A stretch of 64,000 nucleotides of DNA from Steroidobacter agaridevorans (GTDB lineage Bacteria > Pseudomonadota > Gammaproteobacteria > Steroidobacterales > Steroidobacteraceae), in the NCBI RefSeq assembly GCF_009932555.1, contig NZ_BLJO01000008.1:434070-498069 (forward strand), written 5' to 3'. This document shows positions 18,684-26,962 of the stretch, one piece after another. The notes beneath the pieces are model-generated. The model made no database searches, was not told where the DNA came from, and saw only the letters and a list, made by a program, of their open reading frames with translations. The position numbers and the translations under genes were made by a program. The stretch's first letter is position 1, and each line of letters begins with the position of its first letter.

Positions 18684-20180
18684 TCAACCATCCCCTGGCA
18701 ACTCAAACGCCGCCGTCACCCCGCAGTTCTCGAGAAACCTCTGATCGTGCGAGACGACGATCAAGGCGCCGCGGAACTCGCGAACCAGGGCTTCCAGGAA
18801 TTCGATGTTTGCCAGATCCAGGTTGTTGGTCGGCTCGTCGAGTAGCAGTAGTTCGGGTTTGGTGGTGGCGAGCAGGGCGCGGGCGAGGGTGGCGCGGAGG
18901 CGTTCGCCGCCGCTGAGAGAATGGGCTTTTTGGAAGACGGTGTCCCTGGGGAAAAGAAAGCGGGCGAGATGAGTGCGGATCTCGCTTTCGTTGCCTGGAG
19001 CGACCGAGCGTACGTTGTCGAGGACGCTCAAGGTGTCGTCGAGCGCGCTGCAGCGTTGATCTATATATAAGGTAACGAGCTGACCACGGTTCAACTCACC
19101 GCGAGTGATCGAAGGCGCGCCGGTCAGGGCTTTGAGCAGAGTGGACTTACCCGATCCGTTCGGTCCCTGCAAAGCAAGCCTGACATTGCCGCGCCAGCTG
19201 AAATCGAGATCGCGAGGATAGAGCCAGTCGCGAAAGCGAATGTTGAAGCCGCGAGCTTCGGCGATGAGTTTCTGTGAGTGCAGTTCCTGGCCCATCAGGT
19301 CTGCATACATCACCGGATCGATCTTCAGGTCCGCGAACGCTTCGTGTGCCTTGGTCACGGCAGCGTCGGCACGCTCGACCAAAGCGACATCTCGCTTTCC
19401 AGTGGTGACTTGGGCCGCGCGCTTGCGGCCGCCGGCGAGGATTCTGGGAATGCCACCGCGGGCGGCGGCAGCCTGCCCGCGACGATTGCGTTTTTCCTGC
19501 CGGGCCTGTTGCTCGATACGATGGATGACAGCAGCGTCGCGCTCACGTTTGGCTTGATCGAGCGCCGCGCCGAGCCGCGCACGTTCGCGATCTTTCTCGA
19601 CCACATACTCCGACCACGATCCGCCGAACTTCATCAGCCCGAGGTTGGACAGTTCCAGGATCTCATCGCATGACTCGAGCGCTTCGCGATCGTGAGAGAT
19701 CAGCAGCACACCGCCGGCATGCGAGCGCAGGAACTGGAACACCGCCTCGCGACCCTCCCGATCCAGGTCATTGGTGGGCTCATCGAGAATCAGGAAGCCG
19801 TCGTCCAGCGCGCGTGCCAGCCGCACTCGCATCCACTGCCCGCCGCTGAGTGAGGTGCACAGCGCCTGCTGATCGATGTTTGTCAGCAGGCGGTCTCGCG
19901 TGAGCGACCATTGATCGACGGACGCAAGATAGTCCGCCACAGCAATCGGCTCGGGCGGCTCGCGCTGGGCGAACAGCGAGACAGGACCATCGCGTTGAAT
20001 GGCGCCACTGGTCGGCTCGAGCTCACCGGCAAGCAGCCGGGCGAGGCAAGTTTTACCGACGCCGTTGGGACCGACCAATGCCGAGCGCGTGGCATTCAGA
20101 GAAAAGCTCAGGTGCTTGAACAGCTCGCGCCCATTGGAAAATTCGTACGCGACATCGCGCGCCACGATAACTGGAGACAT
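18684..20180 (-). CDS. ABC-F family ATPase
   Basis: A 498-residue protein with two ABC nucleotide-binding domains and no membrane segments. Site 1 has 'GPNGVGKTCLARLLAGE', 'LSGGQWMRVRLARAL' and 'LILDEPTNDLD'. Site 2 has 'GPNGSGKSTLLKALTGA', 'LSGGERLRATLARALL' and 'LLLDEPTNNLD'. A charged linker (~residues 195-280) joins them. ABC-F proteins act on the ribosome, as translation factors or as antibiotic ribosome-protection proteins. It is close to the Uup/Arg-rich-linker group but has no clear C-terminal coiled coil. The ATG has a strong GGAGG 5 bp upstream that is predicted to be sequestered by the leader (see 20181-20273). Confidence 0.9.
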   Translation of the reverse strand: MSPVIVARDVAYEFSNGRELFKHLSFSLNATRSALVGPNGVGKTCLARLLAGELEPTSGAIQRDGPVSLFAQREPPEPIAVADYLASVDQWSLTRDRLLTNIDQQALCTSLSGGQWMRVRLARALDDGFLILDEPTNDLDREGREAVFQFLRSHAGGVLLISHDREALESCDEILELSNLGLMKFGGSWSEYVVEKDRERARLGAALDQAKRERDAAVIHRIEQQARQEKRNRRGQAAAARGGIPRILAGGRKRAAQVTTGKRDVALVERADAAVTKAHEAFADLKIDPVMYADLMGQELHSQKLIAEARGFNIRFRDWLYPRDLDFSWRGNVRLALQGPNGSGKSTLLKALTGAPSITRGELNRGQLVTLYIDQRCSALDDTLSVLDNVRSVAPGNESEIRTHLARFLFPRDTVFQKAHSLSGGERLRATLARALLATTKPELLLLDEPTNNLDLANIEFLEALVREFRGALIVVSHDQRFLENCGVTAAFELPGDG

Positions 20181-20244
20181 AACAACCTCCGCGCACCGGC
20201 GTGCGCGTCTGCAGGAGAAGCAAGTAGGAAATGCAGAGGTTGTT
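20181..20244 (-). promoter_or_regulatory. Candidate translation-attenuator hairpins over the ABC-F ribosome-binding site
   Basis: On the minus strand the Shine-Dalgarno segment GAGGTTGTT (20189-20181), directly before the ABC-F ATG, is perfectly complementary over 9 bases to AACAACCTC at 20244-20236. Between them, next to the Shine-Dalgarno, is a perfect 7-bp hairpin (20190-20196 with 20201-20207, loop of 4). Folding would hide the ribosome-binding site. Pairing is seen directly; the regulatory role is inferred. Confidence 0.5.
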
Positions 20245-20273
20245 TATTGGCGCATAGGGCTCTGGATTTGCAT
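20244..20273 (-). CDS. Candidate 9-residue leader peptide of the ABC-F gene
   Basis: An ATG at 20273 opens a 10-codon frame (MQIQSPMRQ, stop TAA at 20246-20244). Its stop codon overlaps the first base of the anti-Shine-Dalgarno arm. A ribosome stalled near the end of this peptide would open the hairpin and expose the ABC-F start, as in known leader-peptide attenuators of ABC-F and erm genes. It has no strong Shine-Dalgarno of its own, so translation is unproven. Confidence 0.35.
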   Translation of the reverse strand: MQIQSPMRQ

Positions 20274-20423
20274 CCAGAGGCGGGCAGTGTACGTGGAATC
20301 GCGCCGGATTGCAGCAGGCGGTGCCTGATCTGGGATGGGCAACACCTGTTAAGTGTTGCAGCGTGTGGCAACAATGCTCACGGCGCGTGTTTCCATGGGC
20401 CGGCAATTCGTTCGGAGAACTCC

Positions 20424-20897
20424 ATGTCAGCTTCGATGCTCGCGGGCGCGCGCTGGAAACGCCTGGTGATTCTGGGCGACAGCGACATGTCATGGACCGA
20501 TCGGATCAGCGCGGCGCTCGCCGCTGCCCAGCCTGAATTCGAGGCCTTCAATCTCGCTCGCCGAAATCTGCTCGCCGCGGAGGTGCGCATCACTCAACTA
20601 ACGCCCGCGTTGGAGCTGAAGCCCGACCTTGCGATCGTCGTCGCCGGCGGCAGTGACATTGCCCGAGGTGAATTCAATCCCGCTCTGGTGAGAAGCGAGC
20701 TGAGCGTCATGATCTCCGCGTTGCGCGCCGCTGGCGCCGATGTGCTCACGCTTGCGTGGCCCGAACGACATCCTGAGCTTGCGATGCTCACCGCCGAGGT
20801 GACGAAGAAATTCGGTGGCATCTGCTGCGCATCGAGCTCCGACGCTGCGGATCCGGCGGCGGAAGTCCTGCGCGCACTGGCGGCGTTCCTGCGCTGA
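20424..20897 (+). CDS. SGNH/GDSL-like protein
   Basis: A 157-residue protein starting at ATG 20424 with GGAG at 20414-20417. The N-terminal 'KRLVILGDSDMSW' resembles block I of SGNH hydrolases (GDS), and 'PDLAIVVAGGSDIARGE' resembles block III with Asn replaced by Ser. A C-terminal catalytic DxxH is not clear, with 'WPERHPELAML' the only candidate. It may therefore be an inactive or divergent esterase-fold protein. It is transcribed away from the ABC-F gene and ends 61 bp before a small winged-helix gene. Function unknown. Confidence 0.6.
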   Translation: MSASMLAGARWKRLVILGDSDMSWTDRISAALAAAQPEFEAFNLARRNLLAAEVRITQLTPALELKPDLAIVVAGGSDIARGEFNPALVRSELSVMISALRAAGADVLTLAWPERHPELAMLTAEVTKKFGGICCASSSDAADPAAEVLRALAAFLR

Positions 20898-20918
20898 GTG
20901 CGCCTTCGATACAATCCG

Positions 20919-20940
20919 GACACATTGCAGACACACTGCT
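20919..20940 (+). promoter_or_regulatory. 11-bp tandem direct repeat upstream of the winged-helix gene
   Basis: GACACATTGCA (20919-20929) is followed directly by GACACACTGCT (20930-20940), 9 of 11 positions equal. Tandem 11-bp repeats are the usual site geometry for OmpR/PhoB-type winged-helix proteins. A TACAAT at 20910-20915 could be a -10 element. The site lies 19 bp before the winged-helix start, suggesting autoregulation. Confidence 0.4.
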
Positions 20941-20958
20941 GTCGTCAGATCGCATTCT

Positions 20959-21279
20959 ATGACGACGACAGCATTTGGCCCGTTTCGATTCGAGCTCGAC
21001 CAGCGACGGCTGTTTCGCGGCGATACGCCGGTGCGCTTGGGCAGTCGGGCGCGCGAGGTTCTCGGCGCGTTGGTCGAGCAGGCGGGGCAGGTCGTGAGAA
21101 AGCGCGACCTGATGGCGCACGTGTGGCCCGACATGATCGTGGAAGAAGGGACGCTCCGTGTCCACATCTCGTCGCTCCGGAAAGTGCTGGGCGAGAGCGG
21201 CGCCGGCGATCAATACATCGAAAACGTCACCGGCCGCGGCTATCGCTTCTCGGCGCGAGTGACATTCGCGGATAGTTGA
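20959..21279 (+). CDS. Stand-alone OmpR-type winged-helix DNA-binding protein
   Basis: A 106-residue protein consisting almost only of a Trans_reg_C winged-helix domain: 'FGPFRFELDQRRLFRGDTPV', 'LVRKRDLMAHVWPD'-like segment, 'EEGTLRVHISSLRKVLGE' recognition helix region and wing 'YIENVTGRGYRFSARV'. There is no receiver, ATPase or membrane part, unlike the large paralogue on the opposite strand at 21240-24125, into whose 3' end it runs with a 40-bp overlap. It may be a remnant of a larger regulator or a deliberate single-domain DNA-binding protein. The start at 20959 gives the canonical domain N-terminus. Confidence 0.75.
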   Translation: MTTTAFGPFRFELDQRRLFRGDTPVRLGSRAREVLGALVEQAGQVVRKRDLMAHVWPDMIVEEGTLRVHISSLRKVLGESGAGDQYIENVTGRGYRFSARVTFADS

Positions 21280-24125
21280 TCGAGCAGCAAACGCGCGGCG
21301 CGTAGATCGGCAGTGTCGAAACCTTCGGTGAACTTGGCGAACACCGGAGCGAGCGCCTCGTGCGCGGCGCCCACTCGAGTTTGTTTGGCGAGAAGGCGGG
21401 CGAGGTCCATGGCCGAGCGCAACTCCCACGACATGGAATGTTGTCGCCGGCTGTGCTCCAGCGCATTCCTCAGCGTCTCTTCGGCCGCGCCATCGTCGAG
21501 CAGGCTCGCCTTGACTCGCAGCAGCTCCGGCAGGGCGATCAATTCGCCGCTTGCTTCATTGTGCGCGATGGTCGAGTCGATCAGCTCTCGCGCCTCCGCG
21601 GAACGCTGAATTGCAATCAGACCTTCCGCGAGCGATAGATTCAAATGAGTCGTCAGCAGCTCATAACGGACCGCATGCAACCGCCGCAGACACTCGCGTA
21701 GCGCCGGCACGCCCGACTCGGCTTGGCCGCGGCGGATGGCAAGCTCGCCTTTGATGCCCATGCCGACGGCGAGATACGGGCTCAGCGAATGAATCTCGGC
21801 CTCGGCGATGAACTCGTCGATGTGACGTTCGGCCTGCTCGAGATCGCCGGTCCACAGATCGACGGACACGGCCCAGATCAACGCAATACAGTGAGTGACC
21901 GGATGGTCGAGGCCGGCGGCTTCGCTGACCGCGGCGGCTGCGCGAGCGCGCGCCTGATCCGGCAATCCCTGCAGCCACAATGTGCGAGCCAGGGTGATGA
22001 GCGAGCGATTGCGATGATCGAATCCTGCATCGATCGTCTGCCAGCGCTCCGACGGGGCGCTGAGCGCCAGCGCCGCTTCCGACTCGGTACGAGCCCGCGC
22101 CTGATCGCCCATCAAATGGAACGAGACCGCCAGCAGCGAGCTCGCAACGGCCCGCTGTTCTGGCTGAGCGAGCTCAGCGGCGATCTGGGCCGCCTGTCGA
22201 GCTTTCGCCAGCGAGCCCGCAAAATCGCCCAGACGCTCGTGGAAGATGTGCAGGCGCGCCAGCATTCGCACTTGATTGCGAGCGTCGTGCAAGGCGGTTG
22301 CGATTGCGAGCGCACGCTCGAAGGCGATGCGTGCGGTGTCGCTGTTGCCCAAGGTAAACGTCACCGAGAGGCCATAGGCCGCTTGCAACTCGTGCTCGGT
22401 GGCATCGCCGCGTTGCGAGTCGGCCATCGACGCGATAGCCCGCTCGCACCAACGGCGGCACTCGGTGAGCAGCGACAGCTCGAGGAACAGTCGGGATGCG
22501 ACTCGCGCGAGTGAGATCGCGGTTGGTGCATGCCCACGCGGCGAGAACGCCCATTCGAGCGCCGCGCGAACATTGCTGAGGTTCTCCGCCAGATAGCTGC
22601 GCCAGCTCTGGGCATCTTCCTTGAAACAGCTCTCGGGATATTCGAGCAGCCGCTGGAACAGCCGGGCATGGCGGAGCGCCAGCTCGTGATGCTCTCGCTC
22701 ATCCGCCTGCAGCCGCTCCATGCAATACGCGCGAGTCGTCTCCATCAGCCGGTAAGTTGTCCGCCCGGCGTAGCTGCTCAGAGACAGCAACGACTTGGCG
22801 TGCAGGGCCTCGACCGCCGCAATCACGCTTCTGGCGTCCACCTCGTCGTCGGCCGCAACCACTTGCGCGACTTCCAGGCAGAAATGCCCGACGAAGATCG
22901 ACAGCCGATACAGCACGCGCAGCTCGATCGGCGGTAGCAGGGCGCAACTCCAACTGAGCGTCGCCTCCAGCGTCTGTTGCCTGGGCCGAGCCGTGCGGCG
23001 GCCGGACCATGCGAGGCCCAATGTTTCATCCAGCAAGCTGGCCGTCTGTCCGAGTCCGAACGTGGCGACGCGGCCGGCCGCGAATTCGATCGCCAGCGCG
23101 AGACCATCGAGCTTGCGGCAGATCCTGCCGATGATGCGCGCGTCCGCATCGCTCGGCGTGTGGCGCCAGCCGCCGGCGTTGGCGCGATCGATGAACAATT
23201 GCGCGGCCGAATAATGCATCAGAGTGCCGGCCGACAGCTCCGGTGAGTCGGGCGGCGCCTGCAACGGCTCGAGCGGATAGATGCGCTCGCCGTCGATCCG
23301 CAACGCTTCGCGGCTGGTCGCGATGACGTGAACCTCTGGCGCCGAATGAACGATGGACTCGATCAGACGTGCCGCGTCGTCGATCACGTGCTCGCAATTG
23401 TCGAACACCAGCAGCATGCGCCGGGTGCGCAGGAAGGCGAGCACGCTCGGCGTCGGATCGTCGGTCGGCACGGACATGCCGAGCACCGAGGCCAGCGCCG
23501 TCGAGGTCAGGGCCGCATTCCGAAACGCGCTCAGATCGATGAAATAGACCTGGCCCGGGAAAGTGCTTTCCAGATCATGCGCGACCGCCACCGCCAGCGT
23601 CGTTTTGCCGACGCCGCCCGGCCCGACGACGGTGACACAACGGTCCGCGAGTACGTGCGACAACAGCAACCTGGAGTCTTGCTCGCGGCCGAGCATCCGC
23701 CGCGATCGAACGGGTAACGAGCTGCGCAGCGGCGTCGTTGCAAGCGGCGCCGGTTCGCGGACTTCGGAAATCGAAGGCGCCGGCTCATGCCGCCGAACCG
23801 GCGCGACGAAGCAGTAACCCCGTCCAACCTGAGTGGTGATGTAGCGCGCCTCATCATCGCCATCGGCCAGCGCGCCGCGCAGAGTCTTCATATGAAACCG
23901 CAGGCTCTCTTCGCTCACGACGACGTCCGGCCACACGGCCGCCAACAGCTCGCGCTTACTGACCGTCTCGTTGGCGCGCTCGATCAGCACCATCAACAGA
24001 TCGAGCGCACGACCGCCCAGCTCGACGGGCTCGCCATTGCGGGTCAGCAGCCGTTGACGGGGCTCGAGCACATAGGGCCCGAAGGCCACTGCGGTACTGC
24101 TTGAGGGCGCAACCCTGGCGCTCAT
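21240..24125 (-). CDS. Winged-helix/NB-ARC/TPR transcriptional regulator
   Basis: A 961-residue regulator. Residues ~13-110 are an OmpR-type winged helix ('AVWPDVVVSEESLRFHMKTL', 'QVGRGYCFVAPV'). Residues ~145-450 are a STAND ATPase with Walker A 'GPGGVGKTTLAVA' near residue 170 and Walker B 'RRMLLVFDNCEHV' near 240. The C-terminal half is TPR-like. The architecture is that of SARP/AfsR-related regulators of Proteobacteria. It is divergent from the AraC-type gene at 24217 with only ~90 bp between them, so the two may share a control region. Target genes are unknown. The tail overlaps the convergent small winged-helix gene by 40 bp. Confidence 0.88.
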   Translation of the reverse strand: MSARVAPSSSTAVAFGPYVLEPRQRLLTRNGEPVELGGRALDLLMVLIERANETVSKRELLAAVWPDVVVSEESLRFHMKTLRGALADGDDEARYITTQVGRGYCFVAPVRRHEPAPSISEVREPAPLATTPLRSSLPVRSRRMLGREQDSRLLLSHVLADRCVTVVGPGGVGKTTLAVAVAHDLESTFPGQVYFIDLSAFRNAALTSTALASVLGMSVPTDDPTPSVLAFLRTRRMLLVFDNCEHVIDDAARLIESIVHSAPEVHVIATSREALRIDGERIYPLEPLQAPPDSPELSAGTLMHYSAAQLFIDRANAGGWRHTPSDADARIIGRICRKLDGLALAIEFAAGRVATFGLGQTASLLDETLGLAWSGRRTARPRQQTLEATLSWSCALLPPIELRVLYRLSIFVGHFCLEVAQVVAADDEVDARSVIAAVEALHAKSLLSLSSYAGRTTYRLMETTRAYCMERLQADEREHHELALRHARLFQRLLEYPESCFKEDAQSWRSYLAENLSNVRAALEWAFSPRGHAPTAISLARVASRLFLELSLLTECRRWCERAIASMADSQRGDATEHELQAAYGLSVTFTLGNSDTARIAFERALAIATALHDARNQVRMLARLHIFHERLGDFAGSLAKARQAAQIAAELAQPEQRAVASSLLAVSFHLMGDQARARTESEAALALSAPSERWQTIDAGFDHRNRSLITLARTLWLQGLPDQARARAAAAVSEAAGLDHPVTHCIALIWAVSVDLWTGDLEQAERHIDEFIAEAEIHSLSPYLAVGMGIKGELAIRRGQAESGVPALRECLRRLHAVRYELLTTHLNLSLAEGLIAIQRSAEARELIDSTIAHNEASGELIALPELLRVKASLLDDGAAEETLRNALEHSRRQHSMSWELRSAMDLARLLAKQTRVGAAHEALAPVFAKFTEGFDTADLRAARLLLDQLSANVTRAEKR

Positions 24126-24216
24126 GACTTCGATCTCACGCCGACTCCCGAGACCTCACAGCGGCTGCGCGAGGGGTTTGCGAGACTGCCGGGCAGGATC
24201 GGTCAGGAGCGGTGTC

Positions 24217-24660
24217 ATGTTCATGGCAGAGGGCGAGCGCGGCGGAGTCACGGTGTCGGGCAGAGGATTGGCAGCCTGGCAGGTTCGCCGCGTGATGATT
24301 CATATGAGCAATCGATTGGAAGAGGGCATCAGCCTCGCCGAAGCGTCCGCCGAGGTCGGCCTCAGTCCGGCCTACTTCTGTACGGCCTTCAGGCTGGCGA
24401 CCGGTCGCACGCCGTTCGCGGCGTTCAGTGCACTGAGAATCGAGCGGGCGCGACAGCTGTTGACCGATCCAACGGTCTCGATCACCGACGTGTCTCTGGC
24501 GGTGGGCTTCCAGACGCCGTCGGCGTTCGCCAACACGTTCCGCCGCCTCACCGGGATGACGCCATCGCAATTCCGCAAGTTTCAGGCAGTCGATCCATCG
24601 CTGCGGGCGGCAGTGTACACGGGCGGCCCGGGCGTGCGCGATGAGCGAGCCGCGATCTGA
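24217..24660 (+). CDS. AraC-family HTH regulator
   Basis: A 147-residue protein with a complete AraC/XylS double HTH: 'GISLAEASAEVGLSPAYFCTAFRLATG' for the first and 'VSITDVSLAVGFQTPSAFANTFRRLTGMTPSQFR' (split here for length) for the second. It lacks an N-terminal effector domain. ATG 24217 is preferred because AGGAG lies at 24205-24209, 7 bp upstream; longer in-frame starts overlap the divergent regulator's start. The MFS transporter begins 79 bp downstream and is a plausible partner or target (inference). Confidence 0.85.
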   Translation: MFMAEGERGGVTVSGRGLAAWQVRRVMIHMSNRLEEGISLAEASAEVGLSPAYFCTAFRLATGRTPFAAFSALRIERARQLLTDPTVSITDVSLAVGFQTPSAFANTFRRLTGMTPSQFRKFQAVDPSLRAAVYTGGPGVRDERAAI

Positions 24661-24739
24661 ACAAAGCACGAATGTTCACCCGGACGGCCACGGGCGACTG
24701 CTAGACTGGTGAATCCTTTGCTGCTCGTGGCAAGGATTC

Positions 24740-26008
24740 ATGCCGAGTTGGTTCGACACCTTTACCCTCAAAGATCGCCGCACGTTCTGGGCCTGCTTCA
24801 CCGGGTATGCCGCGGACTCGATGGACGTCCATCTGTATCCGTTCGTCATGCCGGTGCTCATGGGACTGTGGAGCATCTCCAAGACGGACGCGGGCATTCT
24901 CGCCACCGCGCCCATGATTTTTTCCGCGTTCGGTGGCTGGATCGCCGGCATCCTCGCCGATCGCTTCGGCCGCGCGCGCCTGTTGCAGATCACGATCCTG
25001 TGGTTCGCGGTGTTCACGTTCCTGTCCGGGGCCGCGCAGAATTTCGAGCAGTTGCTGGTCATCCGATGTCTGCAAGGCCTGGGGTTCGGCGGGGAATGGG
25101 CGGTCGGCTCGATCCTGATCGGCGAGGCGGTTCAGTCGCGCTATCGCGGTCGAGTCATGGGCTCGATCCAGAGCGCATGGGCGGTGGGTTGGGGCGCCGC
25201 CACGGTGCTTGCGACGCTGCTGTTCACTCAGCTGCCCGAAGCGATCGCGTGGCGCGTGTTGTTCTTTACTGGCTTGCTGCCTGCGCTGGTGGCGCTGTAC
25301 GTGCGTCGCTCAGTGTCCGAGTCGAGCGTGTTCCTGAAAGCGCGAGGCACGACGCGTGACGCGCATCCATCGGTGTTCGCGATCTTCGGGCGGCCGTATC
25401 GAGCGGCGACGTTCTATGCGTGCCTGCTCGCAGCGGGCGCGCACGGTGGCTACTACACGATCGCGATCTGGTTGCCGACGTACTTGCGCACCGAGCGACA
25501 GCTGTCGTTCATCGGCACCGGCGCGTTCACCAGCATCATCATTCTCGGCGCGTTCTGCGGATACATGGTCGCGTCGTACCTGGTCGACACGGCGGGCAAG
25601 CGCATCACGTTCCTGATGTTCGCTATTTTCTCGGGCGTGCTCGCGCTCTTGTACACGCAGCTGCCGATACCCAACGCGGCCTCTGCGGCGTTGGGATTTC
25701 CATTGGGCTTCTTTGCCGCCGGGCTCTACAGTGGGCTGGGCCCGTGGATGAGCGAACTGTTCCCCACCGAGCTGCGCGCGGCGGGGCAGGGCTTTTGTTA
25801 CAACTTCGGGCGAGCGCTCGGCTCGATCTTCCCGGTGCTGGTCGCGGCGTCGTGGCTCGATGTGCCGCTGGGCCGTTCTATCAGCATGCTGGCCACGGCC
25901 GCCTTCTCGCTGGTGATCATCGGCGCGCTGGCGTTGCCCGAGACGCGGGGCATGCCGCAAGAGTCAGCATTGCCAACAGGCCACCCCCTTCCCGATTCGC
26001 CAGGCTGA
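24740..26008 (+). CDS. MFS transporter
   Basis: A 422-residue major facilitator with 12 predicted membrane segments. The loop 2-3 signature is 'GGWIAGILADRFGRARL' and 'IRCLQGLGFGGEWAVGS' is typical of the metabolite:H+ symporter (NanT/ShiA/aromatic acid) group. It has an AAGGA Shine-Dalgarno a few bases before ATG 24740. It likely imports a small organic acid, and the acid is not identifiable. Its last 92 bp overlap, tail to tail, the end of the histidine-kinase-like gene on the opposite strand. Confidence 0.88.
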   Translation: MPSWFDTFTLKDRRTFWACFTGYAADSMDVHLYPFVMPVLMGLWSISKTDAGILATAPMIFSAFGGWIAGILADRFGRARLLQITILWFAVFTFLSGAAQNFEQLLVIRCLQGLGFGGEWAVGSILIGEAVQSRYRGRVMGSIQSAWAVGWGAATVLATLLFTQLPEAIAWRVLFFTGLLPALVALYVRRSVSESSVFLKARGTTRDAHPSVFAIFGRPYRAATFYACLLAAGAHGGYYTIAIWLPTYLRTERQLSFIGTGAFTSIIILGAFCGYMVASYLVDTAGKRITFLMFAIFSGVLALLYTQLPIPNAASAALGFPLGFFAAGLYSGLGPWMSELFPTELRAAGQGFCYNFGRALGSIFPVLVAASWLDVPLGRSISMLATAAFSLVIIGALALPETRGMPQESALPTGHPLPDSPG

Positions 26009-26624
26009 GCGTGCCGCCGAGCGACGCCGTGAGCTCTTGCGCGATCGACAGGCCGAGGCCCGCGCCGGAGATGCCGGCGATGCATGAGCTGACTCTATAA
26101 AACGGCTGCATGACAGCGGCCAGCTCCTCGGGCGGAATGCCGGGGCCGCGATCGGCGACGGCAATCGAGATGGAGTTGCCCGGCAGGCGCCGCACCGACA
26201 GCTCGGCGGCGCCGGCGTACTTGAGAGCGTTGTCGATCAGGTTCATCAGCGTGCGTCGTAACGAGTGCTGGCACGTGACCCATGGCATGCCGATTCGCCC
26301 GAATAAAGTGACCGCCTTGCCGATGTCACAATAGTCGCTCACCAGGCTCTGCAGACAGGCATCCAGATCGACCCGTCGCAGCGTTACGTCAGCGCCGTGG
26401 CGCGAGCGCGCATAAACGATTCCTTGCCGAACGAGGTGCTGCATCTCCTCGAGATCCGCGATCAGCTTGTTTCTTTCGATGGAGTCGGCCATCGCCTCGG
26501 CGCGAAGTTTCATGCGCGTCAGCGGGGTCTGCAGATCGTGCGACATCGATGCGAGGATGCGGAGCGGGTCTATCGGCGGGGCGGCGCTCAATTCGACGAC
26601 GCGCGTCGCGGCCTGGGTGCGCAT
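25917..26624 (-). CDS. Histidine kinase catalytic fragment (sensor part missing)
   Basis: A 235-residue protein holding only the kinase core: H-box 'SMSHDLQTPLTRMKLRAE', N-box 'LMNLIDNALKYAGAAE', G1 'VADRGPGIPPEEL', F-box 'FYRVSS' and G2 'GAGLGLSIAQEL'. There is no periplasmic sensor, membrane segment or HAMP domain, and a stop codon lies a dozen codons upstream of the ATG, so the N-terminus is genuinely absent. No response regulator is adjacent. It may be a decaying EnvZ-like kinase or a soluble kinase. The overlap with the MFS gene's 3' end hints at rearrangement. Confidence 0.7.
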   Translation of the reverse strand: MRTQAATRVVELSAAPPIDPLRILASMSHDLQTPLTRMKLRAEAMADSIERNKLIADLEEMQHLVRQGIVYARSRHGADVTLRRVDLDACLQSLVSDYCDIGKAVTLFGRIGMPWVTCQHSLRRTLMNLIDNALKYAGAAELSVRRLPGNSISIAVADRGPGIPPEELAAVMQPFYRVSSCIAGISGAGLGLSIAQELTASLGGTLSLANREGGGLLAMLTLAACPASRATPARR

Positions 26625-26806
26625 GAGATCACCGGAGGTGAGCTTAAGGGGTGTTACGGCTCACTATATCCCCGGGCGATTGGCCTGCGCTGTCGCGTTA
26701 TTCGGATTCCAGACTCGCGCATCGGCGCCATGATTCGGCACGCTCATCCAAGACTCGATGCGAAGCGCGGCGAGATCATCGCGGGCAGCGTTCGCAGGAG
26801 AGCACG

Positions 26807-26962
26807 ATGTCCGAGACCCCTCGTGACGAAGTCACCCCCGAAGACTCTGTCGAGCAGAATCAAGAGACCGACGCCTACGATCCGGTCGAGGAGGCCGGCT
26901 GGGAGTCGTTCCCAGCCAGCGATCCGCCGGCGTGGTCGGTGGCCTCGAAGCGCAAGCCCTAG
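26807..26962 (+). CDS. Small acidic protein with SFPASDPPAW motif
   Basis: A 51-residue acidic protein (many Glu/Asp; Lys/Arg only at the ends). ATG 26807 has a GGAG 7 bp upstream. The segment 'GWESFPASDPPAWS' is a recurring motif in short uncharacterised proteobacterial proteins; I recognise the motif but no function. It is divergent in orientation from the kinase fragment and its end overlaps the end of the CheW gene by 4 bp. Confidence 0.6.
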   Translation: MSETPRDEVTPEDSVEQNQETDAYDPVEEAGWESFPASDPPAWSVASKRKP

